This document shows positions 21,381 through 31,605 of a stretch of 64,000 bases of DNA, in pieces. How positions within the stretch are numbered: position 1 is the first letter of the stretch; the number at the start of each line of letters is the position of its first letter. The translations under genes and the position numbers were made by a program. The notes under the pieces are model-generated. The model was not told the origin of the DNA. It saw nothing but the letters and a program-made list of their open reading frames with translations, and ran no database searches. Source of the stretch: Mycolicibacterium rhodesiae NBB3 (GTDB lineage Bacteria > Actinomycetota > Actinomycetes > Mycobacteriales > Mycobacteriaceae); the NCBI RefSeq assembly GCF_000230895.2, contig NC_016604.1:5704001-5768000 (forward strand), read 5' to 3'.

Positions 21381-22733
21381 TCAGTGAGTCATGGCCCGAA
21401 GCGGCTGCGGCAACGCCCTTTTCGAAGTTTGCGGACCGAGAACAGCACCACCGTATGGACCGGTCAGGAGTTTGCGCGCGACAGTGTTGACCTCATCGAG
21501 CGTCACCGCTTCGATCTTGGCGAGGGTGTCGGCGATGCTGCGATGCGTACCGAAGTTCAGCTCGCTGCGGCCGATGCGGTTCATCCGGGAACCGGAGTCC
21601 TCGAGTCCGAGCACCAGTCCACCGCGCATCGAGCCCTTCGCGATCCGGTATTCGGTCTCGGTGATGCCGTCGCGGGCCACGGCCTCCAGCACGTCTGACG
21701 TCACGCGGGTGACTTCGCCGAAACGCTCGGGGAGGCACGCCGCGTAGATGGACAGCGCACCGCTGTCGGCGAACGTGTCCACCGTCGAGTACACCGAGTA
21801 CGCCAGCCCGCGGGTTTCCCGGATCTGTTGGAAGAGGCGCGAACTCAGGCCGCCGCCCAACGCGGTGTTCAGCACCGACAACGCCCATCGATGTTCCCAG
21901 TGCCTGCCCGGGGTGCGGACGCCCAGCGAAAGGTGGGTCTGCTCGGCGTCCCTGTTGACCAGTTCGAACGTCGGCCGTCCCGTGACGCGGCCCTTGCCTT
22001 TGCGTGGCGGTACGGGTTTGCGGCCACGGACCAGCCGCGCGCCGAAGTGTTCGCGCACCAGTGCCATCACGTCGTCGTGGTCCACGTTTCCGGCGACCGC
22101 GACCACCATTCGCTCAGGCGTGTAGCGACGCATGTGGAACGAATGCAGCTGCGTCCGCGTCATCGCCGCGATCGACTCGGAACTGCCGATCACCGGTCGG
22201 CCGACGGGATGGCTGCCGAACATCGCAGAAAGGAACACGTCGCCGAGAGTGTCCTCGGGATCGTCGTCGCGCATCGCGATCTCCTCGAGCACGACGTCGC
22301 GCTCGATCTCGACATCGTCTGCGGCACAACGCCCGCGCAACACCACATCGGCAACCAGGTCGACAGCCAGTTCGAGGTCGGTGTCGAGCACGTGGGCGTA
22401 GTAACACGTGTGTTCCCGGGTGGTGAACGCGTTCAGCTCACCGCCGACCGCGTCGACCGCCTGCGCGATCTCGACCGCCGTACGCGTCGGCGTGGACTTG
22501 AACAACAGGTGTTCCAGGAAGTGCGCCGCCCCGGCGACCGTCGGACCCTCGTCACGGGAGCCCACATCGACCCACACCCCGACCGACGCCGAGTGCACCG
22601 AGGGGATGTACTCGGTGACCACGCGCAGGCCACCGGGCAACACCGTGCGACGCACCGTGGAGATGTCGCGTGTGGATGATTCCGCGGTGTTCGCGCCGCG
22701 GCGCAACGCCCTAGCTGGTCGCCGCTGCGGCAT
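21381..22733 (-). CDS. pepR: M16-family zinc protease
   Basis: A 450-residue M16 (pitrilysin/processing peptidase-like) protease corresponding to Rv2782c. The inverted zinc motif is H71-F-L-E74-H75, with downstream glutamates in the [14 protein letters not shown] region, and the C-terminal half holds the inactive homologous domain ([22 protein letters not shown]). ATG at 22733 lies inside the end of gpsI, overlapping it by 23 bases, so translation is probably coupled to gpsI. The same arrangement occurs in M. tuberculosis. Confidence 0.9.
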   Translation of the reverse strand: MPQRRPARALRRGANTAESSTRDISTVRRTVLPGGLRVVTEYIPSVHSASVGVWVDVGSRDEGPTVAGAAHFLEHLLFKSTPTRTAVEIAQAVDAVGGELNAFTTREHTCYYAHVLDTDLELAVDLVADVVLRGRCAADDVEIERDVVLEEIAMRDDDPEDTLGDVFLSAMFGSHPVGRPVIGSSESIAAMTRTQLHSFHMRRYTPERMVVAVAGNVDHDDVMALVREHFGARLVRGRKPVPPRKGKGRVTGRPTFELVNRDAEQTHLSLGVRTPGRHWEHRWALSVLNTALGGGLSSRLFQQIRETRGLAYSVYSTVDTFADSGALSIYAACLPERFGEVTRVTSDVLEAVARDGITETEYRIAKGSMRGGLVLGLEDSGSRMNRIGRSELNFGTHRSIADTLAKIEAVTLDEVNTVARKLLTGPYGGAVLGPQTSKRALPQPLRAMTH

Positions 22734-24963
22734 CTGCCGGTGCAGTCTCCGACGGAGCGTCCGCTGCCTCGTCTTCAGCGACGAGGACCAGCGAGATCTT
22801 TCCGCGGTTGTCGATGTCAGCGATCTCCACGCGCAGCTTGTCGCCGACCTTGACGACATCCTCCACCTTGGCGATTCGCTTGCCACGGCCCAGCTTGGAG
22901 ATGTGCACCAAACCGTCCCGGCCGGGCAGCAGCGACACGAATGCGCCGAAATCGGTTGTCTTGACGACGGTCCCGAGGAACCGCTCACCGATCTTGGGCA
23001 GCTGCGGGTTGGCGATCGCGTTGATCTTGTCGATCGCGGCCTGAGCCGCTTCGCCGTTGGACGCGCCGACGAACACGGTGCCGTCGTCCTCGATCGAGAT
23101 CGACGCACCGGTCTCCTCGGTGATCGAGTTGATCATCTTGCCCTTGGGCCCGATGACCTCGCCGATCTTGTCGACCGGCACCTTGATCGTGGTGATCCGC
23201 GGTGCGTACGGGCTCATCTCGTCAGGCGTGTCGATGGCTTCGGCCATCACCTCGAGAATCGTCAACCGCGCATCCTTGGCCTGCGCCAGCGCGGCCGCCA
23301 ACACCTGCGACGGGATGCCGTCGAGCTTGGTGTCCAACTGCAGCGCGGTGACGAAGTCCTTGGTGCCGGCGCACTTGAAGTCCATGTCGCCGAAGGCATC
23401 CTCGGCGCCGAGGATGTCGGTGAGTGTGACGAAGCGACGTTCCCCGTCGACGTCATCGGACACCAGACCCATCGCGATACCGGCGACCGGGGCCTTCAGC
23501 GGCACACCGGCGTTCAGCAGCGACAGAGTCGACGCGCACACCGAGCCCATCGATGTCGAGCCGTTGGAGCTCAACGCCTCCGACACCTGGCGTATTGCGT
23601 ACGGGAACTCCTCGACGCTGGGCAGCACGGGCATCAGGGCCCGCTCGGCCAGCGCGCCGTGGCCGATCTCGCGACGCTTGGGCGAACCGACACGGCCGGT
23701 CTCACCGGTCGAGTACGGCGGGAAGTTGTAGTGGTGCATGTAGCGCTTGCTGGTCTCGGGCCCCAGCGAGTCGATCTGCTGCGCCATCTTGACCATGTCC
23801 AGCGTGGTGACACCCATGATCTGGGTCTCGCCGCGCTCGAACAACGCACTACCGTGCGCACGCGGGACCACGGCCACCTCGGCCGACAGGGCGCGGATGT
23901 CGGTGACACCGCGGCCGTCGATGCGGAAGTGGTCGGTCAGGATGCGCTGGCGCACAAGCTGTTTGGTCAGCGACCGGAAGGCCGCACCGATCTCCTTCTC
24001 GCGGCCGGCGTACTGCTCGGCCAACCGGTCGAGCACCTCGACCTTGATCTCGTCGGTGCGATCGTTGCGCTCTTCCTTGCCCGCGATCGTCAGCGCCTTG
24101 GACAGTTCGTCGGTGGCCACCGCGGACACGGACTCGAACACGTCGTCCTGGTAATCGGGGAACAGCGGGTAGTCGGCGGTCGGCTTGGCGGCCTTCTCGG
24201 CGAGCTCCTGCTGGGCGTTGCACAGCGCGGCGATGAACGGTTTCGCGGCCTCCAGGCCCTCGGCGACAACGGATTCCGTCGGCGCGCCCGCGCCGCCGCC
24301 GATCAGCTCGATGACCTTGTCGGTCGCCTCGGCCTCGACCATCATGATCGCTATATCTGCACCGGCGGAGTCGCCTGCTTTACGGCCCGCGACGACCATG
24401 TCGAAGACCGCTCCCTCGAGTTGCTCGACGGTCGGGAACGCCACCCACTGGCCGTCGATCAGCGCGACCCGCACGCCGCCGACCGGGCCGGAGAACGGCA
24501 GGCCGGAGATCTGCGTCGACGCCGACGCGGCGTTGATGGCCAGCACGTCGTACAGGTCCTTGGGATCCAGGCTCAGGATGGTGACCACGACCTGGATCTC
24601 GTTGCGCAGCCCCGAGACGAACGTCGGGCGCAGCGGCCGGTCGATCAGGCGGCAGGTCAGGATCGCGTCGGTCGACGGGCGTCCTTCACGCCGGAAGAAC
24701 GAGCCGGGGATACGTCCCGCGGCGTACATCCGCTCCTCGACGTCGATCGTCAGGGGGAAGAAGTCGAAGTGGTCCTTCGGGGACTTGCTGGCGGTGGTGG
24801 CCGACAGCAGCATGGTCTCGTCGTCGAGGTAGGCGACGACAGCGCCGGCGGCCTGCTTGGCCAGCCGGCCGGTCTCAAAGCGGATGGTGCGGGTGCCGAA
24901 GCTCCCGTTGTCGATGGTGGCGGTGGATTCGAACACGCCTTCTTCAAGTTCAACTACAGACAT
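22711..24963 (-). CDS. gpsI: Polynucleotide phosphorylase / guanosine pentaphosphate synthetase
   Basis: A 750-residue PNPase: two RNase PH-like barrels (about residues 10-240 and 330-560, the second with [11 protein letters not shown] and the [11 protein letters not shown] phosphate-binding segment), a KH domain near 595-650 (VIGPKGKMI) and an S1 domain near 665-735. It degrades RNA 3'-5' with phosphate and, in actinomycetes, may make pppGpp. ATG at 24963. Downstream pepR overlaps its end; rpsO and lppU lie upstream on the same strand. Confidence 0.95.
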   Translation of the reverse strand: MSVVELEEGVFESTATIDNGSFGTRTIRFETGRLAKQAAGAVVAYLDDETMLLSATTASKSPKDHFDFFPLTIDVEERMYAAGRIPGSFFRREGRPSTDAILTCRLIDRPLRPTFVSGLRNEIQVVVTILSLDPKDLYDVLAINAASASTQISGLPFSGPVGGVRVALIDGQWVAFPTVEQLEGAVFDMVVAGRKAGDSAGADIAIMMVEAEATDKVIELIGGGAGAPTESVVAEGLEAAKPFIAALCNAQQELAEKAAKPTADYPLFPDYQDDVFESVSAVATDELSKALTIAGKEERNDRTDEIKVEVLDRLAEQYAGREKEIGAAFRSLTKQLVRQRILTDHFRIDGRGVTDIRALSAEVAVVPRAHGSALFERGETQIMGVTTLDMVKMAQQIDSLGPETSKRYMHHYNFPPYSTGETGRVGSPKRREIGHGALAERALMPVLPSVEEFPYAIRQVSEALSSNGSTSMGSVCASTLSLLNAGVPLKAPVAGIAMGLVSDDVDGERRFVTLTDILGAEDAFGDMDFKCAGTKDFVTALQLDTKLDGIPSQVLAAALAQAKDARLTILEVMAEAIDTPDEMSPYAPRITTIKVPVDKIGEVIGPKGKMINSITEETGASISIEDDGTVFVGASNGEAAQAAIDKINAIANPQLPKIGERFLGTVVKTTDFGAFVSLLPGRDGLVHISKLGRGKRIAKVEDVVKVGDKLRVEIADIDNRGKISLVLVAEDEAADAPSETAPADAAAATS

Positions 24964-25284
24964 GGGCGTCCGTATGGCCTCTCTGGTTCTCAGTATTCAC
25001 TGTTCAGCTGTTTTCGCGTTGTCACAGCGTGTGAACCACCGGCCTCGACTTGGCCACGGCCATCGATCGAAGCTGTCGGGTATCAGACCCGGCAGCCACT
25101 ACCGAAGACCGCGCGATCAGGCATGTCGTTGATCCAGCACTTCGATATGACACGCGGGAACGGCGCTCGCGGAACTGCGATCACCGCACCCAAACATTCG
25201 AGCCGCAATTCGGCTGTCGAACTACGCCATCCTACATTGCAGCAGGTACGGGACCGAAATCCCCGGGGCATACCCGCGGGTTCC
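24964..25284. promoter_or_regulatory. 321-base lppU-gpsI intergenic region
   Basis: This is the longest gene-free stretch in the window. Next to the lppU end (right side) it has small GC-rich palindromes, CCCGCGGG (25273-25280) and CCCCGGGG (25261-25268), and a weak stem GGGA/TCCC around 25250-25263 that may end lppU transcription. On the gpsI side a minus-strand GAATACT near 24991-24997 could be a -10 element. I see no convincing reading frame. It may be a long PNPase leader, as in other bacteria where pnp controls its own mRNA; this is inference. Confidence 0.35.
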
Positions 25285-25776
25285 TCAGGCCACGTCCTCC
25301 ACGCAGACGGTGAAGCCCCGCTCGTCGTAGGCGTAGCCGACGCCGCTGGCGCACTGGTCGACGTTGGCGACGTCGTCGAGGATCTGCGTGGCGCGCTGTC
25401 GGTTGGGCACCGACGAATCGTCGCAGGCCACCTGGAGCGGATCCTTGTCGTTGGTCGGGTCGACGCTCATACAGTTGCCGACGACCCAGGCGATGTCCAT
25501 GCAGATCGTCGTGCTGGTGTCGGAGAACGCGGTGCGCATCGAGTAGTACGAGTCGACGTCGGCCGGGCACTGCTCGCTGTTCTCGACGGTGGCAGCCACC
25601 TTGAAGTTGGACTCCGGGCTGCCGCAGGCGACCTTGGTCACCTCGGGCCGCTCCGGCGTGCCGCCCGTCTTGAGGCAGTCACCTACCGCCAGATTCGCGG
25701 CAGAAGAGGACGAGCACCCGGCCACGCCGCCGATCGCGACGACCGCCGTGACGGCGACCGCAGGCAGGTTTGCCAC
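25285..25776 (-). CDS. lppU: LppU-like lipoprotein
   Basis: A 163-residue lipoprotein: signal peptide of about 20 residues ending in the lipobox VAGC (cysteine 21), then a cysteine-rich extracytoplasmic domain with eight further cysteines likely forming disulfides. It matches the position of Rv2784c between gpsI and rpsO. Function unknown. GTG at 25776 lies ten bases after the rpsO stop, so it is probably co-transcribed with rpsO. Confidence 0.8.
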   Translation of the reverse strand: MANLPAVAVTAVVAIGGVAGCSSSSAANLAVGDCLKTGGTPERPEVTKVACGSPESNFKVAATVENSEQCPADVDSYYSMRTAFSDTSTTICMDIAWVVGNCMSVDPTNDKDPLQVACDDSSVPNRQRATQILDDVANVDQCASGVGYAYDERGFTVCVEDVA

Positions 25777-25786
25777 CTGCGTGGCG

Positions 25787-26056
25787 TCAGCGACGCAGGC
25801 CCAGGCGCTCGATCAGGGAGCGGTAGCGCGCCACATCGACCTGGGCCACGTACTTCAGCAGACGGCGGCGACGGCCGACCAGCAGCAGCAGACCGCGACG
25901 CGAGTGGTGGTCGTGCTTGTGCTTCTTCAAATGCTCGGTCAGGTCCGCGATCCGCTTGGTCAGCAGCGCGACCTGGGCCTCCGGCGAACCGGTGTCGGTG
26001 TCATGCAGGCCGTATTCGCCAAGAATGGTCTTCTTCTGTTCGGCAGTGAGCGCCAC
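25787..26056 (-). CDS. rpsO: 30S ribosomal protein S15
   Basis: An 89-residue S15 ([19 protein letters not shown] through the [17 protein letters not shown] core), which binds 16S rRNA helix 22 and nucleates the central domain of the small subunit. GTG at 26056 follows GGAG at suitable distance on the minus strand. The leader carries a stem (26076-26131) that may serve S15 autoregulation. Confidence 0.97.
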   Translation of the reverse strand: MALTAEQKKTILGEYGLHDTDTGSPEAQVALLTKRIADLTEHLKKHKHDHHSRRGLLLLVGRRRRLLKYVAQVDVARYRSLIERLGLRR

Positions 26057-26160
26057 GAAACAACTCCATCTATTTCAGTTCGCGTACTTCAGGGCTTGCG
26101 GGCCCGAAATGAGCGAAGCCACCGCGAACTGCAGCACACGCTCGGTCGGCGAGGAGTCTA
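26057..26160 (-). promoter_or_regulatory. rpsO promoter and structured leader
   Basis: On the minus strand a -10 TAGACT (26155-26160) predicts a leader of about 90 bases. Within it CGCGAACTG (26123-26131) and CAGTTCGCG (26076-26084) are perfect nine-base complementary arms enclosing a 38-base loop. The ribosome site GGAG lies just after the stem. The layout fits autogenous control by S15, reported for rpsO in several bacteria; no binding is shown here. Confidence 0.45.
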
Positions 26161-26177
26161 CAGCGCACCCCGGGACG

Positions 26178-26191
26178 CTGCGAAATCGCAG
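26178..26191 (-). terminator. Small hairpin after ribF
   Basis: CTGCG (26178-26182) and CGCAG (26187-26191) form a five-base stem with a four-base loop only a few bases after the ribF stop. It could be a weak terminator; there is no U-tract. Confidence 0.3.
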
Positions 26192-26193
26192 GT

Positions 26194-27174
26194 CTACTGC
26201 GCGGCCAGGATGCCGCGCGCCTTCTCGGTGTCGACGCCCATGGCCGTCACCAGATCCTCGACCTTGCCGAACTTCTCCTGCCCGCGGATGCGCGCCACGA
26301 AATCGACGGCCACATGCTGACCGTAGAGGTCGGCCGACGCGTCGAGCACGAACGCCTCCACCGTGCGGGTCCGGCCCGAGAAGGTCGGATTGGTGCCCAC
26401 CGACACAGCGGCCTGGTAGCGCTCACCTGGCACGACGGCGCCGGCGATCGGACCGTGGCCGAGCACTGTGAACCAGGCCGCGTAGACGCCGTCGGCAGGA
26501 ATGGCCGAATACATCGGCGGGGCGACGTTGGCCGTCGGAAAGCCCAGCACCTTGCCACGCCCGTCACCACGGACCACGACACCCTCCACCCGATGCGGAC
26601 GTCCGAGAGCCTCGGTGGCGGCGACCATGTCACCGGCGTCGACGCATGACCGGATGTAGGTCGACGAGAATGTGACGGTCTCATCGCCGTTGGTGGCGGC
26701 CTCGGACACCAGCGACATGCCCTCGACCGCGAAACCGAACCGTTCGCCGGCCTTGCGGAGCAGGCCGACGTTGCCCGCCGCCTTCTTGCCGAAGGTGAAG
26801 TTCTCGCCTACGACGACCTCAACCACGTGCAGGCGCTCGACCAGCAACTCGTGCACGTAGCGCTCGGGTGTCAGCTTCATGAAGTCGGAGGTGAAGGGCA
26901 TGACGAGGAACACGTCGATGCCCATTTCCTCGACCAGCTCGGCGCGGCGGGTCAGCGTCGTCAGCTGGGCGGGGTGGCTGCCAGGGAACACGACCTCCAT
27001 CGGATGGGGATCGAACGTCATGAGCACCGTCGGCACCCCCCGCGACCGGCCCGCCTTCACCGCGTGGTTGATCAGCTCCTGATGGCCCCGATGAACACCG
27101 TCGAACACACCGATGGTGACGACACATCGGCCCCAGTCCGTCGGGATCTCGTCCTGTCCCCGCCAGCGCTGCAC
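26194..27174 (-). CDS. ribF: Bifunctional riboflavin kinase / FAD synthetase
   Basis: A 326-residue two-domain enzyme making FMN and then FAD. The N-terminal nucleotidyltransferase domain shows GVFDGVHRGHQELI (about 22-35) and the later SSTYIR segment; the C-terminal flavokinase domain (about 185-320) shows GDGRGKVLGFPTANV and GVYAAW. GTG at 27174 lies six bases after -10 TAGGCT (27181-27186), indicating a leaderless mRNA. Divergent from mntR. Confidence 0.95.
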   Translation of the reverse strand: MQRWRGQDEIPTDWGRCVVTIGVFDGVHRGHQELINHAVKAGRSRGVPTVLMTFDPHPMEVVFPGSHPAQLTTLTRRAELVEEMGIDVFLVMPFTSDFMKLTPERYVHELLVERLHVVEVVVGENFTFGKKAAGNVGLLRKAGERFGFAVEGMSLVSEAATNGDETVTFSSTYIRSCVDAGDMVAATEALGRPHRVEGVVVRGDGRGKVLGFPTANVAPPMYSAIPADGVYAAWFTVLGHGPIAGAVVPGERYQAAVSVGTNPTFSGRTRTVEAFVLDASADLYGQHVAVDFVARIRGQEKFGKVEDLVTAMGVDTEKARGILAAQ

Positions 27175-27240
27175 GACGCCAGCCTACGGCGCGCGGGGCC
27201 CTGCGGCCTCGCCAGATCCCCAGATCAGGTGATGATTGCC

Positions 27241-27246
27241 TAAACT
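27241..27246 (+). promoter_or_regulatory. -10 element and possible metal-repressor site before mntR
   Basis: TAAACT (TANNNT) ends eight bases before the GTG at 27255, suggesting leaderless transcription. It is flanked by two direct CCTAA motifs (27238-27242 and 27248-27252) ten bases apart, reminiscent of DtxR-family half sites, so autoregulation is possible but not shown. Confidence 0.45.
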
Positions 27247-27254
27247 TCCTAATT

Positions 27255-27959
27255 GTGAGTCCGAACGGTAACCCCCGCGACTTGACGATGGTCGCCCAGG
27301 ATTACCTCAAAGTGATCTGGACGGCCCAGGAGTGGTCGCGGGAAAAGGTCAGCACCAAGATGCTGGCCGAGCGGATCGGGGTGTCCGCGAGCACCGCGTC
27401 GGAGTCCATCCGCAAGCTCGCCGATCAAGGGTTCGTCGACCACGAGAAGTACGGCGCCGTGACGCTGACCGATGCCGGCCGCGCCGCCGCGCTCGCGATG
27501 GTGCGCAGACACCGGCTGATGGAGACGTTCCTTGTCCGCGAGCTGGGTTACAGCTGGGACGAGGTGCACGACGAGGCCGAGGTGCTCGAACATGCGGTGT
27601 CCGACACCATGCTGGCCCGCATCGACGCCAAGCTCGGCCACCCGACCCGCGATCCGCACGGCGATCCGATTCCGGCCGCCGACGGCCATGTCCCGACACC
27701 CGACGCGCGACAGCTGTCGGTGTGCCGGGATGGCGACACCGGGGTCGTCGCGCGGATCTCCGACGCCGACCCGGAGATGCTGCGCTACTTCGACAGCGTC
27801 GGCATCACCCTGGACTCACGACTTCTGGTGCTGGCCCGTCGCGACTTCGCAGGCATGATCTCCGTCGCGGTCAAGTCGGCCCACTCGGGAGAACACGAAA
27901 AGGGCACCACTGTCGAGCTGGGAAGCCCTGCGGCAGAAGCGATCTGGGTGGTCGGCTAG
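27255..27959 (+). CDS. mntR: DtxR-family manganese-dependent transcriptional regulator
   Basis: A 234-residue DtxR/MntR-type repressor corresponding to Rv2788 (formerly sirR). An N-terminal winged helix occupies about residues 10-70 (KMLAERIGVSASTASESIRKL), the dimerisation/metal domain about 75-140 (RHRLMETFLVRELGYSWDEVHDEAEVLEHAVSD, broken here by context, containing the histidine/glutamate ligands), and a C-terminal FeoA/SH3-like domain follows. In mycobacteria it represses manganese importers when manganese is ample. Convergent with an esterase gene. Confidence 0.9.
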   Translation: MSPNGNPRDLTMVAQDYLKVIWTAQEWSREKVSTKMLAERIGVSASTASESIRKLADQGFVDHEKYGAVTLTDAGRAAALAMVRRHRLMETFLVRELGYSWDEVHDEAEVLEHAVSDTMLARIDAKLGHPTRDPHGDPIPAADGHVPTPDARQLSVCRDGDTGVVARISDADPEMLRYFDSVGITLDSRLLVLARRDFAGMISVAVKSAHSGEHEKGTTVELGSPAAEAIWVVG

Positions 27960-27963
27960 CCAG

Positions 27964-28899
27964 TCAGGCGACGGTGGCCCCGAGGAACTGTCCGGCCGTC
28001 ATCAGACTGGTCAGCCCTCGGCGTTCGTCGAGCGGCCGCAGCCAGTACCCGTGCATCAGTCCCGGCCACATCCGCGTATCGCAACGCCCGCCGGCGGCGA
28101 TCACCTTGGCGGCGAACGCCTCCGCGTCAGCGCGCATCAGTTCCCGTGAGCCGTAGTGCAGGTCGATAGGCGGCAGCTCGGAGAGATCCGCGTTCAGCAG
28201 ACACAGGCGAGGGTCGTCGACATCGTGGCCGCCGACATAGATGGCCAGTGCGCGCGCCGCGAGTTTGGGATGCAAGGGTTGCTTGCGGCTGCGCGGATCG
28301 GCGCTCGAAGCGCGAAATGCGGGGTCGATCAGCGGGCCGAACAACGACAGCGCCGCCGGGCCGGGCACACCTTCTCGCTTGGCGCGCAACGCGACCGCCA
28401 CCGCGAGGTGCCCGCCCGCAGAGTCGCCCGCGATGACCACCTTGGCCGGATCGTAGCCACGGTCGAGCAACCATCGGTAGGCCGCAAAGGAGTCGTCTTC
28501 GGCTGCCGGAAAAGGACTCTCAGGCGCAAGCCGGTAGTTGACCGTGAGCGCGAGGATGCCCGAGTGCGCCGACAGGTGAGACGCGAACCCGCGATGAGTC
28601 CGCGCCGAGCAGGCGACGTATCCGCTGCCGTGCAGCACCAGGATCACCGGCCCCTCGCCGCGAACGGGTACCGGGACGCCGGGACCACGAACCCATTCGC
28701 CGCCAAGCGGAAGCCGGGCGGGCACCACCTCGGTGCCCGGCACGACCGGACTCATCCGGGCGATCGCCGCATCGAGGCTCGGCCGCAGCCGCACCAGCAG
28801 CGACGGGTTCGACACCGCGAATCCGAGCAGGGCGGAAAATCCGGCCCCTGAGGCGCGACTCGAGGCAGAACGGCCGATCACGGGTACCGAACGCGTCAT
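27964..28899 (-). CDS. Hormone-sensitive-lipase-family esterase
   Basis: A 311-residue alpha/beta hydrolase of the HSL/LipN-like group. The oxyanion motif is HGSGY (near 90-94), the nucleophile elbow GDSAGGH (near 159-165), and the histidine lies in LMHGYW near 284. It probably hydrolyses short-chain esters or acylglycerols; the substrate is unknown. It lies between mntR and truB without overlapping either. Confidence 0.85.
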   Translation of the reverse strand: MTRSVPVIGRSASSRASGAGFSALLGFAVSNPSLLVRLRPSLDAAIARMSPVVPGTEVVPARLPLGGEWVRGPGVPVPVRGEGPVILVLHGSGYVACSARTHRGFASHLSAHSGILALTVNYRLAPESPFPAAEDDSFAAYRWLLDRGYDPAKVVIAGDSAGGHLAVAVALRAKREGVPGPAALSLFGPLIDPAFRASSADPRSRKQPLHPKLAARALAIYVGGHDVDDPRLCLLNADLSELPPIDLHYGSRELMRADAEAFAAKVIAAGGRCDTRMWPGLMHGYWLRPLDERRGLTSLMTAGQFLGATVA

Positions 28900-28985
28900 T
28901 TAGACCACAATCCCTTGGCATCACGAGCGAGTTGCTCGCCACGGTACTTAGGTCATGTACCCATTTCGGCCGAACACCCGAATTG

Positions 28986-29019
28986 CGTCCGCCACGCCGA
29001 TCGCGGGCCCTGGCGGACG
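28986..29019 (-). terminator. Hairpin terminating the pptH-pptT-truB operon
   Basis: Perfect nine-base arms CGTCCGCCA (28986-28994) and TGGCGGACG (29011-29019) with a 16-base loop start two bases after the truB stop. GC-rich stem without a U-tract, the usual mycobacterial form. Confidence 0.6.
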
Positions 29020-29021
29020 GC

Positions 29022-29939
29022 TCACAACGTCGCGGGACGCAGCACCACCACCGACCGGGTGCGACCGGCATCGTCGCGCAGCAGTGCGATGACGTGCCCC
29101 TCGCCGGTGGTGGCCGCGTACACCCCGCCGATGCCCGCGGGCGCGAGCGGGCGGCCGTGCCGCGTGTGCTCGGCCTCGTCGTCGCTCAGATCCCTGCGCG
29201 GAAACGTGCGCAGGCACGCCTCGTCGAGGGAGTACGACAGACGTGGCCGCTCGGTGAGTTCGTCGAGGGTGGCAGCCTGGTCCAGCCCGAAGGAACCGAC
29301 ACGGGTTCGGCGCAGTGCGGTCAGGTGCCCGCCGACGCCAAGCGCAGCACCGACGTCGCGCGCCAGCGCACGGATGTAGGTTCCGCTCGAGCAGTCCACC
29401 ACGACGTCCACGTCGACGAAGTCTCCCTCACGCCGGACCGACCGCACGTCGAAGCGCTCGATGCGCACCGTTCGCGGCGCCAGCTCGACGGACTGTCCTT
29501 CCCGCGCCAGCTTGTAGGCACGCTGGCCGCCGACCTTGATGGCGCTGACCGTCGAGGGAATCTGGTCGATCTCACCACGCAGCGCGGCCGCCGCCGATTC
29601 GATCTGCGTCTGGTCGACCCCGGCCGCCGAGACCGTGTCCAGCACTTCGCCTTCGGCATCCTCGGTCGACGTGGTCTGGCCCAGCCGGATCGTCGCCGCG
29701 TATGACTTGTCGGTCGCGGTGAGCAAGCCGAGGATCTTGGTGGCCCGCTCGATACCGACGACCAGCACCCCGGTTGCCATCGGATCGAGAGTGCCTGCGT
29801 GGCCCACCTTTCGGGTGCCGAAGATGCGTCTGCAGCGGCCGACCACGTCGTGACTGGTCATTCCCGCCGGCTTGTCCACGACGACAAGGCCAGCGGTGTC
29901 AATTCCCCGGTCGCTGCGCTCCTGCCCGCCGGAAGTCAC
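29022..29939 (-). CDS. truB: tRNA pseudouridine-55 synthase
   Basis: A 305-residue TruB that isomerises U55 in the tRNA T-loop. The catalytic aspartate is D52 in [42 protein letters not shown] and the C-terminal PUA-like region are present. GTG at 29939 overlaps the pptT stop by four bases (GTGA), so translation is coupled. Last gene of the operon, followed by a hairpin. Confidence 0.95.
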   Translation of the reverse strand: MTSGGQERSDRGIDTAGLVVVDKPAGMTSHDVVGRCRRIFGTRKVGHAGTLDPMATGVLVVGIERATKILGLLTATDKSYAATIRLGQTTSTEDAEGEVLDTVSAAGVDQTQIESAAAALRGEIDQIPSTVSAIKVGGQRAYKLAREGQSVELAPRTVRIERFDVRSVRREGDFVDVDVVVDCSSGTYIRALARDVGAALGVGGHLTALRRTRVGSFGLDQAATLDELTERPRLSYSLDEACLRTFPRRDLSDDEAEHTRHGRPLAPAGIGGVYAATTGEGHVIALLRDDAGRTRSVVVLRPATL

Positions 29940-30616
29940 AGGACGATCGCCGTCAGCGCCAGACCGTCGCGCACCGACCAGCGCCCCGACAGCGTCTGCA
30001 GCGGCGGCCCCGTCGGCGCGGACGGATCGATCAGAATCCGCGACTGGAACCCACCCGCGGTGCCGCTGCCGTCGACGTCGAAGGTGATGTGCGCGTCCTC
30101 GAATCCCAGCCAGCGCCGTGTCACCGGAAACCACGCCTTGTACGTTGCCTCCTTGGCGCAGAACAGGATTCGATCCCAGTGCAGCCCGGCCGGCAGCGCC
30201 GCGAGCTCGACCCGCTCCCCCGGCAGGCTGACCGCCTCGAGCACACCTTTGGGCAGCACGTCGTGCGGCTCGGCGTCGATGCCGACCGAACGCACCTCAT
30301 CGTGTCGGGCCACCGCGGCACCGCGAAATCCCTCGCAGTGAGTGAGGCTGCCGACGATGCCGTCGGGCCAACACGGTTCGCCCTTCTCCCCCTTGAGAAT
30401 CGGCACCGGCGCGATGCCGAGTTCGCCCAGCGCCTCCCGGGCGCAGTACCGCACGGTGATGAATTCGTTGCGCCGCTTGGCCACCGACTTCGCGATCAGC
30501 GGCTCCTCCTCGGGCAGCGGCGCGAGTTCCGTTGGATCGGTGTACATCTCGGCCGCGGCGAGTCGGCGCGCGTCGTCGGGCAACACGCCGGACAACAGGG
30601 CCGCGATGACGGTCAC
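29936..30616 (-). CDS. pptT: 4'-phosphopantetheinyl transferase
   Basis: A 226-residue Sfp-type transferase that activates acyl and peptidyl carrier proteins of mycolic acid, polyketide and siderophore synthesis by attaching phosphopantetheine from CoA. Magnesium ligands are D114 and E116 in GIDAEPHD, with the matching glutamate in [13 protein letters not shown] near 158. The gene overlaps pptH and truB by four bases each (GTGA), so the three are made together. It is essential and a drug target in M. tuberculosis. Confidence 0.95.
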   Translation of the reverse strand: MTVIAALLSGVLPDDARRLAAAEMYTDPTELAPLPEEEPLIAKSVAKRRNEFITVRYCAREALGELGIAPVPILKGEKGEPCWPDGIVGSLTHCEGFRGAAVARHDEVRSVGIDAEPHDVLPKGVLEAVSLPGERVELAALPAGLHWDRILFCAKEATYKAWFPVTRRWLGFEDAHITFDVDGSGTAGGFQSRILIDPSAPTGPPLQTLSGRWSVRDGLALTAIVL

Positions 30617-31563
30617 GACTGCCTGGCCCTGATGCGCTGCTGGACCTTCTGGGCGTGCTCGCGCATCTCGTCGGTGATCTCGAAGTGTCCGCCGAACTCG
30701 TTGAGGTAACCGGGCGCATACCTCGGGTCCGGCAGCACCTGGCGCAACCACCGATACGGCTTGCGGCGGCGCCACTCCCGCGGATACCCGACGGAGACTT
30801 CTTCGTGGCGCACGCCGTCGTACCACGTGGTGCGCGGGATGTGCAGATGCCCGTACACCGAACACACCGCGTTGTATCGGGTGTGCCAGTCGGCGGTCGC
30901 GGTGGTGCCGCACCACAGCGCGAACTCGGGATAGAACATCGCATCGCAGGGTTCGCGGACCAACGGGAAGTGGTTCACCAGAACGGTGGGCTCCATCCAG
31001 TCCAGATCCTCGAGCCGCTTGCGGGTGTGTGCGACACGATCGCGACACCACGCGTCACGGGTGGCGTACGGCTCGCACGACAGCAGGAATTCATCGGTGC
31101 CCACGACGTTGCGCTCGCGCGCGATCGCCAGGCCCTCCGCCTTCGTCGCCGCCCCCTCGGGCAGGAACGTGTAGTCGTAGAGCAGAAACATCGGCACGAT
31201 CGTCGCCGGGCCGCCGCCTTCGGTCCACACCGGGAACGGGTGCTCGGGGGTGATGACGCCCATCTCGTCGCAGATGTTGACGAGGTAGTCGTAGCGGGCC
31301 TTGCCGAAGATCTGCATCGGATCGCGGTTGGTGGTCCACAACTCGTGGTTGCCCGGAACCCAGATGACCTTGGCGAAGCGCTTGCGCAGCAGATCGAGTG
31401 CCCAGTGGATCTCGTCGGTGCGTTCGCCGACATCCCCGGCCACGATCAGCCAGTCGTCAGGCGTGGCCGGATACAGCGACTCGGTGATGGGCTTGTTTCC
31501 CGTGTGACCGGTGTGAAGATCGCTGATGGCCCACAGAGTGGGTTGCCGGCCGTCGCGTGTCAC
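30613..31563 (-). CDS. pptH: Metallophosphoesterase, phosphopantetheinyl hydrolase
   Basis: A 316-residue calcineurin-like phosphoesterase corresponding to Rv2795c, reported to remove phosphopantetheine from carrier proteins, opposing PptT. Metal motifs are AISDLHTGH (near 12-20), AGDVGE (near 44-49), PGNHELW (near 73-79), and histidines in VNHFP and YGHLHIPR. GTG at 31563 lies eight bases after -10 TAGGCT (31572-31577), indicating a leaderless mRNA. First gene of the coupled pptH-pptT-truB operon. Confidence 0.9.
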   Translation of the reverse strand: MTRDGRQPTLWAISDLHTGHTGNKPITESLYPATPDDWLIVAGDVGERTDEIHWALDLLRKRFAKVIWVPGNHELWTTNRDPMQIFGKARYDYLVNICDEMGVITPEHPFPVWTEGGGPATIVPMFLLYDYTFLPEGAATKAEGLAIARERNVVGTDEFLLSCEPYATRDAWCRDRVAHTRKRLEDLDWMEPTVLVNHFPLVREPCDAMFYPEFALWCGTTATADWHTRYNAVCSVYGHLHIPRTTWYDGVRHEEVSVGYPREWRRRKPYRWLRQVLPDPRYAPGYLNEFGGHFEITDEMREHAQKVQQRIRARQS

Positions 31564-31605
31564 AGCCCTCCAGCCTACGTGCGCACGCCCAAGCTCTGGC
31601 ATTCC

